Below are positions 1-9,676 of a stretch of 64,000 bases of DNA, piece by piece. The position numbers and the translations under genes are program-made. Where the stretch lies: positions 1-64,000 of the forward strand of contig NZ_JACMYG010000032.1 of the NCBI RefSeq assembly GCF_014236655.1. The letters run 5' to 3'. How positions within the stretch are numbered: the stretch's first letter is position 1; each line of letters begins with the position of its first letter. Origin of the DNA: Pseudomonas kielensis. Lineage in GTDB: Bacteria; Pseudomonadota; Gammaproteobacteria; Pseudomonadales; Pseudomonadaceae. The notes under the pieces were generated by a model, which made no database searches, was not told the DNA's origin, and saw nothing but the letters and a program-made list of their open reading frames with translations.

Positions 1-160
1 CCGGCGCCAACCTGACATAACTTTCATGCTCCAGGGCCGCCATTGGGTGGATTAACCCTGAAGGGGACCCAGGGTTTTGGTAAGGTGCAGCTCATTTTTC
101 AAGGGACTGAGGACACGCCCAGGGACCGGCGGTTAATCCAGTCAAAGAGTTGCCGTAGAA

Positions 161-2053
161 ATGCCTGAGCCCATCCCCATCAAGGACCACGAGAAAGAAA
201 ATCGCTTGGTCAACAAGCGACTAATGGCCTGCGCGCTGCTCGTGGCGGCCATCACCTGTGCCTTGGTGGTGCGCTTGTACATCCTGCAAGTCGTCGAATT
301 TGACTACCACTCGACCATCTCCGAAAACAACCGGGTGCACGTGCTCCCCATCACCCCGACGCGTGGCCTGATCTACGACCGCAACGGCGTGCTGCTGGCC
401 GATAACCGCCCCAGCTACAACCTCATCCTTACCCGTGAGCGCGCCACCGATGTGAAGGGCGAGTTGGATACCCTCATCAGCCTGCTGCACCTGCCTGATG
501 AAGACCGCGCGCTGTTTGACAAGGCACTGAAACAGATACGCCATCCTTTTGTCCCCGTGACATTGTTCTACGAGTTGAGCGAAGAGCAAATCGCAATCCT
601 CGCCGTCAATGAGTTCCGTTTGCCTGGCATCGATGTCGAGCCGCAGTTCGTGCGCAACTATCCGCTGGGCGCGCACTTTGCCCACTCCATCGGTTATGTC
701 GGGCGGATCAACGAGAAAGAATCCAAGACCCTGGACTCGGTGGAGTATCGCGGCACCCAGTCGGTCGGCAAGACCGGCATCGAGAAGTTCTACGAGTCCG
801 AGCTGCACGGTCACGTCGGTTACGAAGAGGTCGAGACCAACGCCCAGGGCCGTGTGCTACGGGTGCTCAAGCACACCGACCCGATTCCCGGGAAAAACAT
901 CATCCTCAGCCTCGACGTCAAACTGCAAGAGGCGGCCGAAGCCGCACTGGGGGATCGGCGCGGTTCGGTGGTCGCCCTCGACCCGGCCAGCGGCGAGGTG
1001 CTGGCCATGGTCAGCAAACCGAGTTTCGACCCCAACCTGTTTGTCACCGGCATCAGCTTCAAACAATACGCCGCACTGCACGATTCCATCGACCGCCCGC
1101 TGTTCAACCGCGTGCTGCGCGGCCTGTATGCGCCGGGCTCGACCATCAAGCCAGAGGTGGCGATCGCCGGCCTGGACACCGGGGTCGTGACGCCACAGAC
1201 CCGGGTCTTCGATCCGGGTTACTACCAATTGCCCGACTTCGACCACAAGTACCGCAACTGGAACCACAGTGGTGACGGCTGGGTCGACATGGACGCGGCG
1301 ATCATGCGCTCCAACGACACCTACTTCTACGACCTGGCGCACAAGCTGGGCATCGACCGCCTGCACGACTACATGGCCATGTTCGGCCTCGGCGAAAAAG
1401 TCTCATTGGACATGTTCGAAGAGTCCGCCGGCCTGATGCCATCGCCCGCTTGGAAACGCGCCACGCGCCGCCAGGCCTGGTTCCCGGGAGAGACCGTGAT
1501 CCTCGGCATCGGCCAGGGATACATGCAAGTCACCCCCTTGCAGCTCGCCCAGGCCACGGCACTGATTGCCAACAAGGGCGTGTGGAACCGTCCGCATCTG
1601 GCCAGGAGCGTCGACGGCATCGCGCCAGTGGATGAGCACCCAATGCCCAACATCCTGTTGAAAGACCCACGCGACTGGGAGCAGGTCAACCACGGCATGC
1701 AGATGGTCATGCACGATGCGCGCGGCATTGCCCGCGCTGCAGCGGCGGGTGCCCAGTACCGCATCGCCGGCAAGAGTGGTACCGCCCAAGTGGTGGCGAT
1801 CAAGCAAGGCGAACGTTACAACCGGGCGAAAACCCTGGAGCGTAACCGCGACAACGCCTTGTTCGTCGGTTTTGCCCCAGCCGAACACCCGAAAATCGTG
1901 ATCTCGGTGATGATCGAAAACGGCGAGGCCGGCGGTCGTGTCGCCGGTCCCGTGGTGCGGCAGATCATGGATGCCTGGCTGCTGGACAACGACGGCCACC
2001 TGAAGCCACAGTACGCCAGCCCGAGCAAGGCTCACGGCGATCCTCAGGTATGA
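161..2053 (+). CDS. mrdA: Penicillin-binding protein 2 (peptidoglycan transpeptidase)
   Basis: A class B PBP of 630 residues, which forms peptide cross-links in the wall during cell elongation. There is an N-terminal membrane anchor at about residues 20-45, then a dimerisation domain, then a transpeptidase domain. The three active-site motifs are present: STIK with Ser327, SND at 384 and KSGT at 538. The ATG at 161 has only a weak ribosome site. In most pseudomonads the main mrdA sits beside rodA and rlmH; this copy stands alone, so I infer a second, paralogous PBP2. Length and motifs are intact, so it should be functional. A perfect 9-bp inverted repeat (49-57 and 131-139) lies in its upstream region. 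Confidence 0.93.
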   Translation: MPEPIPIKDHEKENRLVNKRLMACALLVAAITCALVVRLYILQVVEFDYHSTISENNRVHVLPITPTRGLIYDRNGVLLADNRPSYNLILTRERATDVKGELDTLISLLHLPDEDRALFDKALKQIRHPFVPVTLFYELSEEQIAILAVNEFRLPGIDVEPQFVRNYPLGAHFAHSIGYVGRINEKESKTLDSVEYRGTQSVGKTGIEKFYESELHGHVGYEEVETNAQGRVLRVLKHTDPIPGKNIILSLDVKLQEAAEAALGDRRGSVVALDPASGEVLAMVSKPSFDPNLFVTGISFKQYAALHDSIDRPLFNRVLRGLYAPGSTIKPEVAIAGLDTGVVTPQTRVFDPGYYQLPDFDHKYRNWNHSGDGWVDMDAAIMRSNDTYFYDLAHKLGIDRLHDYMAMFGLGEKVSLDMFEESAGLMPSPAWKRATRRQAWFPGETVILGIGQGYMQVTPLQLAQATALIANKGVWNRPHLARSVDGIAPVDEHPMPNILLKDPRDWEQVNHGMQMVMHDARGIARAAAAGAQYRIAGKSGTAQVVAIKQGERYNRAKTLERNRDNALFVGFAPAEHPKIVISVMIENGEAGGRVAGPVVRQIMDAWLLDNDGHLKPQYASPSKAHGDPQV

Positions 2054-2082
2054 AGTTCGCCTGCTTGGGGCTTGCCAGGTGC

Positions 2083-2098
2083 TTGACGTTAACGTAAA
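2083..2098. promoter_or_regulatory. LiuR-like MerR-family operator palindrome
   Basis: TTGACGTTAACGTAAA is a 16-bp palindrome with one mismatch, of the form known for LiuR, the MerR-type regulator of leucine/isovalerate catabolism. No liu gene is nearby. It lies in the gap between the PBP2 gene and the sigma-54 activator, so it may be an orphan site or may belong to the activator gene. Recognised from memory of the motif only. Confidence 0.4.
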
Positions 2099-2286
2099 CA
2101 TAGAAGGCGACGCCGATTGTCCATGGCGCAGGTTTTGCTTGAGGAAAGTGCTGTCCGAGTCATCGGGCAAACTTCCCTTTACTGCCATCTGAACCGGGTG
2201 TAGACATTTGGCCATGACTCGCGTGCTTCGTCGCGAGTATGGACATGGCCCGGCGAGGTACTGGGCGGACCGATCCGGAGCGCTTG

Positions 2287-4191
2287 ATGAGCCTTATAAA
2301 AACAACAACCCCAAAGCTGCCACACGAAGCCCGGCTCGCCCGGGAAAAACTGCACCTTGAAGGCGAAGTCCCCGACGGCGTGTTGCGCGCGGAAATCGAT
2401 GCTTCATGGCGACGCAGCCTCAGCCACGGCGTGCACTTCAACGGCAAGCATGAACTGGCGCTGGAATCGAGCGCGAGCCTGGACGTGCTGTTGGCCAGCA
2501 ATCGACTGCTGATCGACGCCGCCCTGCCCGCCATCGACTACCTGGCCGAACGCCAGGGCAAGGAAGGGCTGATCATCCTCGCCAACGCCGACGCCACCAT
2601 CCTGGCGGTCGAAGGCCGTGCCGATCGCCTCAAAGGCAGCGGACTGCAGGACATCACCCTCGGCGCCTGCTGGAGCGAAGCCGTTCGCGGCACCAACGCG
2701 CTGGGCACCGCCCTGGTGGAAGCGCGACCGACGCTGATCGATTGCGGCGAACACTACCTCGATCGCCTGAGCGATTTCTCTTGCACCTCCGTCCCCATCC
2801 GATGCCCCCACGGCGACATCCTCGGGGTGCTCGACCTCACCCGCGAAGGCCCGCTGGGCCGCGCCCACGACAGCAGCGCGTTACTGGCCATGGCCGTCAG
2901 CCAGATCGAAAGCCGGGTGTTCAACGCCAGTTATCCGGATGAAATCGTCCTGGCGTTCCACAATCGCCGGCAATACCTCGAATCCCCCTGGCAAGGCCTG
3001 CTGGCCGTGAGTCTGGGCGGGCAGATCCTCGCGGTCAGCGGCCAGGCCTGCCAGTTGCTGCACGCTGAGCGTTCGGCCCTGGTCGGACGCCGCTGCGAAG
3101 AGTTTCTCGGAGTCGACGGCCTGCAACTGCTGGCGCGTCTGCAGCAAGGCGGGGTCGGCAGCCTGCAAACGGCCAAGGGCGAGTTCTTCTACAAAACCCT
3201 GCGCGCGCCCCAGCGCTCCATCAACCTCAGCACACCGCCGCGCAGCAGCGCAAAACCGCTCAAGGCGCCTGTGGACCTCGAAGCCCTGGCCGGCAACAAT
3301 GCGCGTTATGCCCGCGCTTTGCGCATGGCCCGTCAGGGCCTGGCCAATGAACTGCCGGTGTTGCTGCTGGGGGAAACCGGCACCGGCAAAGAAGTCATCG
3401 CCCGTGCCCTGCACCTGGCCGGCGCCCGTTGTGACAAACCGTTCGTAGCAGTGAACTGCGCCGCGATCCCCGAAGGCCTGATCGAGTCGGAACTGTTCGG
3501 CTACCGCGAAGGCGCGTTCACCGGCTCGCGGCGCGGCGGCATGATCGGGCGCTTGCAGCAGGCCCACGGCGGCACCCTGTTTCTCGATGAAATCGGCGAC
3601 ATGCCCCTGGCCCTGCAGGCTCGCCTGTTGCGAGTACTGCAGGATCGCAAGGTGGCGCCGCTGGGGGCCGGTGAAGAACAGGACATCGACGTCGCGCTGA
3701 TCTGCGCCACCCACCGCGACCTCAAGCGCCTGGTGGAAGACAAACTGTTTCGCGAAGACCTGTTTTACCGGGTCAACGGCATCAGCGTGATGCTTCCGGC
3801 CTTGCGTGAGCGCGAGGATTTCAGCGCTCTGGTCGCGCGTCTGCTGGTCAAGCTGGACGCCCCGGCCGTAGTCCTGCATGACGACTTGAACCGCCTGCTC
3901 GGTGGTTACCACTGGCCGGGCAACATCCGCCAACTGGAAATGGTCCTGCGCACCGCGTTGGCCATGCGCGAGTCCGGGGACAACGTACTGACCCTGGATC
4001 ACCTGCCCGACAGCATGCTCGACGAATTGAACGCCTGCGAACGCCCGCAGGCCGGCAGCATCCGCGAGAACGAACTGGAGCTGATTCGCCAGTCCCTGGA
4101 CAGCCACCAAGGCAACGTCTCGGCCGCCGCCGACGCCCTGGGCATCAGTCGCGCGACCCTGTACCGCAAGCTCAAACAGTTGCGCAGTTGA
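2287..4191 (+). CDS. Sigma-54-dependent activator of the QHNDH locus (AcoR-like, GAF-AAA+-Fis)
   Basis: An enhancer-binding protein of 634 residues. It has an N-terminal GAF-type sensory region (about 60-220), a linker, and an AAA+ domain with Walker A GETGTGKE and the sigma-54 contact loop GAFTGS at 409-414 (GAFTGA variant). The C-terminal Fis-type helix-turn-helix ends [21 protein letters not shown] chose the ATG at 2287, which has GGAG six bases upstream; a longer reading from 2239 lacks a good ribosome site. The stop overlaps the qhpF start (TGATG), so the two are probably translationally coupled. Sigma-54 promoters with TGTCGC-type inverted repeats upstream of the aldehyde dehydrogenase and qhpA are its likely targets. 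The Paracoccus qhp locus uses an AraC-type regulator instead. Confidence 0.85.
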   Translation: MSLIKTTTPKLPHEARLAREKLHLEGEVPDGVLRAEIDASWRRSLSHGVHFNGKHELALESSASLDVLLASNRLLIDAALPAIDYLAERQGKEGLIILANADATILAVEGRADRLKGSGLQDITLGACWSEAVRGTNALGTALVEARPTLIDCGEHYLDRLSDFSCTSVPIRCPHGDILGVLDLTREGPLGRAHDSSALLAMAVSQIESRVFNASYPDEIVLAFHNRRQYLESPWQGLLAVSLGGQILAVSGQACQLLHAERSALVGRRCEEFLGVDGLQLLARLQQGGVGSLQTAKGEFFYKTLRAPQRSINLSTPPRSSAKPLKAPVDLEALAGNNARYARALRMARQGLANELPVLLLGETGTGKEVIARALHLAGARCDKPFVAVNCAAIPEGLIESELFGYREGAFTGSRRGGMIGRLQQAHGGTLFLDEIGDMPLALQARLLRVLQDRKVAPLGAGEEQDIDVALICATHRDLKRLVEDKLFREDLFYRVNGISVMLPALREREDFSALVARLLVKLDAPAVVLHDDLNRLLGGYHWPGNIRQLEMVLRTALAMRESGDNVLTLDHLPDSMLDELNACERPQAGSIRENELELIRQSLDSHQGNVSAAADALGISRATLYRKLKQLRS

Positions 4192-5909
4192 TGCGGCGCT
4201 TGATGGTCAGGCTGGTCGACAGCCCCAACCCCCAGGCGCTGGAGGCCGCGCTGGCCTGGCTGTACAGCTTCGTGCGTCCGCACCGGTTGGCGATCGCTGG
4301 GTTGCTGGGCTTGTCAGTGTGCGCCTCGCTGTTGGTCCTGGTGCAGCCGTGGCTGACCAAACTGCTGATCGACGACGGCTTGCTGGCCCGCGACTTCTCC
4401 ATGCTGGTATTGATCGCCGTGCTGATGATTGGCGCGGGGTTGCTTGGCACGGCGCTGTCGGGGATCAACCGTTACCTGCACACCCGGCTCTCGGGGCGGA
4501 TCCTGTTCGCCCTGCGTGACGACCTGTACCGCCACCTGCAAACCCTGTCGCCGGGATTCTACGGACAACGGCGGATCGGCGACCTGATGTCGCGCCTGGA
4601 TGGCGACGTGGCGGAGATCCAGCGCTTTGCCGTGGACTCGCTGTTCTCGGCGGTATCCAGCGTGATCGGCCTGGTCTGCGCGGTGGCCATGCTGCTGACC
4701 CTGTCGTGGAAACTGTCGTTGCTCGCGTTGATCCTGATTCCCCTCGATGTGCTCTGGTTGCGCTGGATGCGGCGCAAGGTCGAACGGGATGTGCGGCAGT
4801 TGCGCGAGCGCTCGGCGGACATGTCCTCGTTCATGGTCGAGACCCTGCCGGTGATGAAATTCATCCAGTCCGCCGGCCAGCAACAACGCGAAGCGCGACG
4901 CCTGGAATCCCTGGGCCAGGGCTACATGAGCCAGTTGCTGCGCCTGCAGGTCACCGAGTTCTTCACCCAGGCGGTACCAGGCACCTTGACCTCTCTGTCG
5001 CGAGCCTGTGCGTTCCTGATCGGTGGTTACTGGGTGGTGCAGGGCACTTGGCAGTTGGGTGCACTCATCGCCTTTTCCACCTACCTGGGCATGGCCGTGG
5101 GGCCAGTCCAAAGCCTGCTGGGCCTGTACGTGGCGATCCAGCGCATGACCGTCAGCCTCGGCCGGGTGATGGAGCTGCGGGGCGAAACACCGAGCGTGCT
5201 GACCCCGCTCACACCACAACCGATGCCCACCTGCGGTGAGCTGCGTTTCGACAACGTGCACTTCAGCCACCCCGGACGCCCGAGCACCTTGCGCGGCATC
5301 GAGGCGCGCATTCCCTACGGCCTGAAGGTCGCCTTGAGCGGCGGCTCCGGTGTCGGCAAGTCGACCCTGATCGACCTGCTGCAACGCCATCACGATCCGC
5401 AGTCCGGTCGAGTATTGCTGGGGGAGGTCGATCTGCGGGAGCTGGACTTGTTCCAATTGCGCCGGCGGATTGCCGTGGTCAGCCAGGACATCGTGCTGTT
5501 TCGCGGCAGCCTGGCTGACAACCTGGCCTACGCGATGCCAGACGCCAGCCGCGAGGCGATTGCCGAAGTGGCGCGCCTGGCGCAACTCGAAAGCCTGATC
5601 GAGTCGTTGCCCGAAGGCCTCGACAGCCCTCTGGGCGAGCGCGGCCAGCAGCTCTCGGGGGGGCAGAAACAGCGGATCGCCATAGCGCGGGCATTGTTGC
5701 AGGACCCCTTGATCCTGGTGCTGGACGAAGCCACCTCGGCGGTGGATGAAACCACCGAGCGCGACGTCATCGAAGCCATCGACCGACTGTTTGCCGGGCG
5801 CACGCGGATCCTGATCAGCCACCGTCCCTCGACCCTGGCCGATGCCGATTTGCGCTTTGAACTGCTCGACGGCCTGCTCATTGCAAAAACGGTGCTGCAT
5901 GAAGCCTGA
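4191..5909 (+). CDS. qhpF: QhpF-like ABC exporter for the QHNDH gamma subunit
   Basis: A half-size ABC exporter of about 572 residues with a six-helix transmembrane domain (roughly 25-320) and a C-terminal ATPase domain. The ATPase has Walker A GGSGVGKST, signature LSGGQKQR and Walker B LILVLDEATS. In known qhp loci this protein is needed to move the cross-linked QhpC subunit to the periplasm, which fits because QhpC has no ordinary signal peptide. ATG 4191 overlaps the stop of the upstream activator, and the 3' end overlaps qhpE by 11 bases, so regulator-F-E-G form one transcription unit. General lipid or peptide export would be the alternative reading without this context. Confidence 0.85.
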   Translation: MRRLMVRLVDSPNPQALEAALAWLYSFVRPHRLAIAGLLGLSVCASLLVLVQPWLTKLLIDDGLLARDFSMLVLIAVLMIGAGLLGTALSGINRYLHTRLSGRILFALRDDLYRHLQTLSPGFYGQRRIGDLMSRLDGDVAEIQRFAVDSLFSAVSSVIGLVCAVAMLLTLSWKLSLLALILIPLDVLWLRWMRRKVERDVRQLRERSADMSSFMVETLPVMKFIQSAGQQQREARRLESLGQGYMSQLLRLQVTEFFTQAVPGTLTSLSRACAFLIGGYWVVQGTWQLGALIAFSTYLGMAVGPVQSLLGLYVAIQRMTVSLGRVMELRGETPSVLTPLTPQPMPTCGELRFDNVHFSHPGRPSTLRGIEARIPYGLKVALSGGSGVGKSTLIDLLQRHHDPQSGRVLLGEVDLRELDLFQLRRRIAVVSQDIVLFRGSLADNLAYAMPDASREAIAEVARLAQLESLIESLPEGLDSPLGERGQQLSGGQKQRIAIARALLQDPLILVLDEATSAVDETTERDVIEAIDRLFAGRTRILISHRPSTLADADLRFELLDGLLIAKTVLHEA

Positions 5910-6576
5910 GCTATTGATCGGCGTGGTCGACAGCGGCCACTCGACGGCGCAACGCCAGCAAGTGGTCGTGGGGCGACGCTTCTCCCTGCTGGACGATGGG
6001 CTGGCCGAAGGCGCGCTGTGCGACGATCCGCTGGGCCATGGCAGCGCGGTGCTCGAGGCCATCAGCCGGCGCGCGCCCACCGCGCGCTTTTGCGTGGCCC
6101 AGGTGTTTGATCGGCGCGGGGTCACCAGCGCCTTGCAGATCGCCACCGCGATCGACTGGCTGGTGGCGCAGGACGTTCGCCTGATCAACCTGAGCCTCGG
6201 CCTGCGCCAGGACCGCAGCCTGCTGCGCCAAGCCTGCGCGGCGGCGGTGGCCCGCGGCGTATTGCTGTGTGCTTCCAGTCCGGCGCAGGGCGCGGGGGTG
6301 TTTCCAGCCAATTATCCACAGGTGCTGCGGGTGACCGGCGATGCCCGTTGCGCCGAACCGCAGTGGTCGTGGCTCAACAGTGCCCAGGCGGATTTCGCCG
6401 CCTGCGTGCAGGGCACCTCCCCGGGCCAGTCCGGCGCCAGCCTCGGCTGTGCGGCGTTGAGCGGGCACATAACCGCGTTCCTGCTGGCCCACCCCCAGGC
6501 CAGCAATGGGCAGGTCATCCAGTGGTTGCGGGACAACGCCCACTACCGTGGCCCTGAACGGCGTAGCGGCCCATGA
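5899..6576 (+). CDS. qhpE: QhpE-like subtilisin-family protease (leader peptidase of QhpC)
   Basis: A small S8 protease of 225 residues. The catalytic triad can be read: Asp11 in VVDSG, His47 in LGHGSA, and Ser in SGASLGCAALSG near residue 190, where GAS replaces the usual GTS. There is no signal peptide, so it acts in the cytoplasm. In the characterised system QhpE removes the 28-residue leader of QhpC after cross-linking. The ATG at 5899 overlaps the end of qhpF; an earlier in-frame ATG would extend far into qhpF. The stop overlaps the start of qhpG (ATGA). It is much shorter than secreted subtilisins, as expected for this subfamily. Confidence 0.85.
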   Translation: MKPELLIGVVDSGHSTAQRQQVVVGRRFSLLDDGLAEGALCDDPLGHGSAVLEAISRRAPTARFCVAQVFDRRGVTSALQIATAIDWLVAQDVRLINLSLGLRQDRSLLRQACAAAVARGVLLCASSPAQGAGVFPANYPQVLRVTGDARCAEPQWSWLNSAQADFAACVQGTSPGQSGASLGCAALSGHITAFLLAHPQASNGQVIQWLRDNAHYRGPERRSGP

Positions 6577-7868
6577 AAACACTCGTGATCCTCGGGGCCG
6601 GACCGGCCGGCGCGGCCACTGCGCTGGGCCTGCGCCGGCTGGGTTATCCGGTGACGCTAGTCAGCGAGTGGCGGCGATTTGCAGCACTGGAAGGCGTTTC
6701 CCTGCGGGTGCTGGAAGCCTTGCGTGGCGCCGGGCTGGAACAGGCGCTGGCGCAGGGGGCCTTGGCGTCCCAGCGACAGGTGTCCTGGAACGGTCAGCAG
6801 CATGCGCAGAACATCGAGTACCTGCTGGATCGCCCGAGCTTTGACCGCGGCTTGCGCGAGGACCTGCGCCGGGCGGGCGTCGAGGTGATCGAAGGCCGGG
6901 TGCTGAACGTTCGGTCGAGCGCAACGGGACATAGGATCGAGATCCAGGGGTGCGAACCGCTACAGGCGGACTTCCTCATCGAGGCTCGCGGGCGCCAGGC
7001 CCCGGCTCTCGGTAAAGGCTTGCGCGGACCAGCGACGGTCAGCCTCCTCAATCGCTGGCAGGGGGCCCCGGGCAGCACCGCCAGCGCGGTGGAAAGCCTG
7101 GAGCAAGGCTGGGCATGGATGGCCCGGCGGGCCGACGGTCAGTGTTACTGGCAATGGACCGTGGACGTGGCCAGTGCCACCTTGCCGGCCAAGGCCCTGT
7201 TGCTCGACTACTGTCGCCAGCAGCGCGCGGCTTCGGCCCTGGCCCGGGCGTTTTTTGCCGACACAGTGCAACTCGACCTGCAACTGCATGCTCGCAGCAG
7301 CACCGCGATATTGTCCTCGCAGGTGTGTGGCGACAACTGGATCCGGGTCGGTGATGCGGCGATGGCCGTCGACCCGTTGTCTGGTAACGGTATTTTCCAG
7401 TCCCTGTCATCGGCCCTGCAGGCCCCGGTAGTGATCAACACCCTGCTGCGCAAACCCGAGCGGGCGGCCCTGGCCCAGGGTTTTCACCAGAGGCGGGTGG
7501 AACAATTGTTCCTCAGGTTTGCACGCATCGGCCGGGACTTTTATGCCGACGAACAGCGCTGGCCCCAGCAGCCATTCTGGCAGGCTCGCCGGCAGTGGCC
7601 GGACACCTTCGTGGCACACGCCGAAGCAGATTTTTCCGCGCTGCGGATTGAACGGGCACCGGTGCTCAAGGACGGTTTTGTCGATGAGGCCGAAGTGGTG
7701 ATCACAGCGGACCAGCCATTGGGGATCTGGCACGTGCACGGCGTGGAACTGGCGCCGTTGCTGCGGCGATTGGCGAGTCAGCCGGCGGCACAGGCGTTGG
7801 CGGAGCTGACGGCAGAGCAGGGGACGATGGTCAGGCGCTGGTTATTGGCGCAAGGCTACCAGCCCTGA
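6573..7868 (+). CDS. qhpG: QhpG-like FAD-dependent monooxygenase for CTQ biogenesis
   Basis: A flavoprotein of 431 residues. The N-terminal Rossmann motif is GAGPAGAATALGLRRLGYP, and the second FAD motif is GDAAMAVDPLSGNGI near residue 270. It resembles the tryptophan halogenase/geranylgeranyl reductase fold. In the characterised qhp pathway QhpG hydroxylates the QhpC tryptophan that becomes the CTQ cofactor. The start overlaps the stop of qhpE by four bases. It is the last gene of the regulator-F-E-G unit; a REP-type hairpin follows and lies between it and the convergent aldehyde dehydrogenase. Confidence 0.82.
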   Translation: MKTLVILGAGPAGAATALGLRRLGYPVTLVSEWRRFAALEGVSLRVLEALRGAGLEQALAQGALASQRQVSWNGQQHAQNIEYLLDRPSFDRGLREDLRRAGVEVIEGRVLNVRSSATGHRIEIQGCEPLQADFLIEARGRQAPALGKGLRGPATVSLLNRWQGAPGSTASAVESLEQGWAWMARRADGQCYWQWTVDVASATLPAKALLLDYCRQQRAASALARAFFADTVQLDLQLHARSSTAILSSQVCGDNWIRVGDAAMAVDPLSGNGIFQSLSSALQAPVVINTLLRKPERAALAQGFHQRRVEQLFLRFARIGRDFYADEQRWPQQPFWQARRQWPDTFVAHAEADFSALRIERAPVLKDGFVDEAEVVITADQPLGIWHVHGVELAPLLRRLASQPAAQALAELTAEQGTMVRRWLLAQGYQP

Positions 7869-7904
7869 GATTGGTGCTGACTGGACGAGCCTTTTCGCCA
7901 GCAG

Positions 7905-7952
7905 GCAGGCTCCCACAAGGGGGATCGATCACACCCCCCTGTGGGAGCCTGC
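7905..7952. repeat. REP-type inverted repeat / bidirectional terminator
   Basis: GCAGGCTCCCACA (7905-7917) pairs perfectly with TGTGGGAGCCTGC (7940-7952) and is followed by GCTCGCGATAGCG, the usual Pseudomonas REP sequence. It sits between two convergent genes and could end transcription from both sides. Confidence 0.75.
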
Positions 7953-7963
7953 TCGCGATAGCG

Positions 7964-9454
7964 CTACAGCTTGATCAACACCGACTTCAACTCGGTGTAA
8001 TGCTCGATCGCCGCATACCCCATCTCCCGACCCACACCGGACATCTTGTAGCCACCAAAAGGCAGCGCCGGGTCGAGGGCGCTGTGGCAATTGACCCAGA
8101 CCGAGCCGGACTTGATCCGCGGAATCATCCGATGCACCGCCGCCAGGTCGTTGGACCAGATGCTCGCCCCCAGGCCATAAGGACTGTCATTGGCCATGCG
8201 CAACACCTCGGCTTCGTCATCGAACGGAATGGCCACCAGCACCGGCCCGAAGATCTCCTCCTGGACCAGCGAGTGTTGCTGGTCGACGTCGACAATCACC
8301 GTCGGCTTGACGAAAAAACCGGGTCCGAACTGCTCGCCGCCACAGGCAATGGTCGCTCCGCTTTCCCGGCCCATCTCGATGTAGTTGCTGACGCGCTGCT
8401 GTTGCCGCGCGGAAATCAGCGGGCCCATCTCGACACTCGGGTCCAGGCCATTGCCCAGCTTCATCGCATTGGCAATCCCGGCGATGTCGGCCACCACATT
8501 GTCGAAATGCTTGCGCTGCACATAGAGCCTGGAACCGGCGCAGCAGACCTGGCCCTGGTTGAAGAAAATCGCGCTGGCGGCGCCCGCAGCGGCACTCGAC
8601 AGATCGGCGTCGGCCATGACAATGGTCGGTGATTTGCCGCCCAGCTCCAGGGTCACCCGGGTCATGGAATCCATGGCGATCTTGCCGATCTGCTTGCCCA
8701 CCGCGGTGGAGCCGGTGAAGGTCAGCTTATCCACCCGTGGGTTGTGGGTCAGGGCGGAACCGGCGGTGATGCCGGTGCCGGTGACCACGTTGAACACCCC
8801 GCTGGGGTAACCGGCTTCGAGTACCAGTTCGGCGAGTTTGAGTGCGCTCAGCGGGGTTTCGTCGGCGGGTTTCAGCACCACGGTGCAGCCGGTGGCCAGG
8901 GCCGGGCCGAGTTTCCAGCAGGCCAGCAGCAGCGGGAAGTTCCAGGCGACGATGGCGCCCACCACGCCCACCGCTTCACGTCGGATGAAACTGTGGAACT
9001 GATCATCGGGCATCAAGGGCAGCGAGACTTCCACGCTGGAACCCTCGATCTTGGTCGCCCAGCCGGCCATGTAGCGCAGGAAGTCGATGGACAACTGCAC
9101 GTCCATGACCTGGGCCACCGCGGCACTCTTGCCGTTGTTCAGGCATTCCAGTTGCGCCAGCACCTGGGCGTCGCGCTCCATCAGATCGGCGAGCTTCCAC
9201 AGCAGGTTCTGCCGTTCGCGCGGGCGGGTGCGGGTCCAGGCCGAATCATCAAACGCCTGGCGGGCGGCGAGTACCGCCCGGTCGACATCGTCCGGGGTGG
9301 CCCTGGGCACGACGCACAGCACCTCGCCCGTGGCCGGGTTGTGCAGGGGCATGGTCTGGCCGTCGGCGGCCTCGACCCATTCGGCGCCGATCAACATGCG
9401 CGGGGCGCGCTGGATGAACGCCGAAACGGCGGGAAGCGGAGTGGGGAGCGACAT
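7964..9454 (-). CDS. peaE: NAD-dependent aldehyde dehydrogenase, phenylacetaldehyde dehydrogenase-like
   Basis: An ALDH-superfamily protein of 496 residues and normal length. The cofactor region reads VVAWNFPLLLACWKLGPAL-type, the ELGGKSP motif is present, and the catalytic cysteine lies in FFNQGQVCCAGSRLY near residue 300. It oxidises an aldehyde to the acid. The closest families are FeaB/PadA phenylacetaldehyde dehydrogenases, which fits the aldehydes released by the neighbouring amine dehydrogenase; the symbol follows the phenylethylamine locus of P. putida and is tentative. It is transcribed toward the qhp accessory genes from its own sigma-54 promoter at 9492-9506. Confidence 0.82.
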   Translation of the reverse strand: MSLPTPLPAVSAFIQRAPRMLIGAEWVEAADGQTMPLHNPATGEVLCVVPRATPDDVDRAVLAARQAFDDSAWTRTRPRERQNLLWKLADLMERDAQVLAQLECLNNGKSAAVAQVMDVQLSIDFLRYMAGWATKIEGSSVEVSLPLMPDDQFHSFIRREAVGVVGAIVAWNFPLLLACWKLGPALATGCTVVLKPADETPLSALKLAELVLEAGYPSGVFNVVTGTGITAGSALTHNPRVDKLTFTGSTAVGKQIGKIAMDSMTRVTLELGGKSPTIVMADADLSSAAAGAASAIFFNQGQVCCAGSRLYVQRKHFDNVVADIAGIANAMKLGNGLDPSVEMGPLISARQQQRVSNYIEMGRESGATIACGGEQFGPGFFVKPTVIVDVDQQHSLVQEEIFGPVLVAIPFDDEAEVLRMANDSPYGLGASIWSNDLAAVHRMIPRIKSGSVWVNCHSALDPALPFGGYKMSGVGREMGYAAIEHYTELKSVLIKL

Positions 9455-9491
9455 GATGGTGCCTCGTCTGGTTCGTGTGCCGAGGCTGATC

Positions 9492-9506
9492 GCAACCCTT
9501 GTGCCA
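9492..9506 (-). promoter_or_regulatory. Sigma-54 (-24/-12) promoter of the aldehyde dehydrogenase
   Basis: On the minus strand the sequence is TGGCACA-AGGG-TTGC, a near-perfect match to TGGCACG-N4-TTGC with the correct GG-GC spacing. The start codon is about 38 bases downstream of the -12 element. Confidence 0.85.
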
Positions 9507-9570
9507 GTTTGCCCGGGGCCCGTATCCAGAGGCCCTTACGGCGAAAGGGCTGGGCTTTCGCGCGTGCAGA

Positions 9571-9587
9571 TGTCGCAGATTGCGACA
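9571..9587. promoter_or_regulatory. Probable activator site (UAS) for the aldehyde dehydrogenase
   Basis: TGTCGCA-gat-TGCGACA is a perfect 7-bp inverted repeat about 65 bases upstream of the sigma-54 promoter, a normal place for an enhancer-binding protein. A related TGCAACA-gt-TGTCGCG element lies upstream of qhpA. Confidence 0.65.
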
Positions 9588-9676
9588 ATTTTTGAGACGC
9601 ACCACTGAGACGGGTTATCGAGTGGCGATGAGCTATTCGTTAGACTTGCGAGCTTACAAATTTCAAGGAAGAGATC

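Noticed and set aside
2216-2238. Hairpin ACTCGCG-N8-CGCGAGT upstream of the sigma-54 activator as a terminator
   Set aside because: No T tail follows. It could be an operator, but nothing supports a specific role.
4314-6311. A 665-codon minus-strand reading opposite qhpF and qhpE
   Set aside because: Antisense to an ABC transporter with all its motifs intact; no domain readable.
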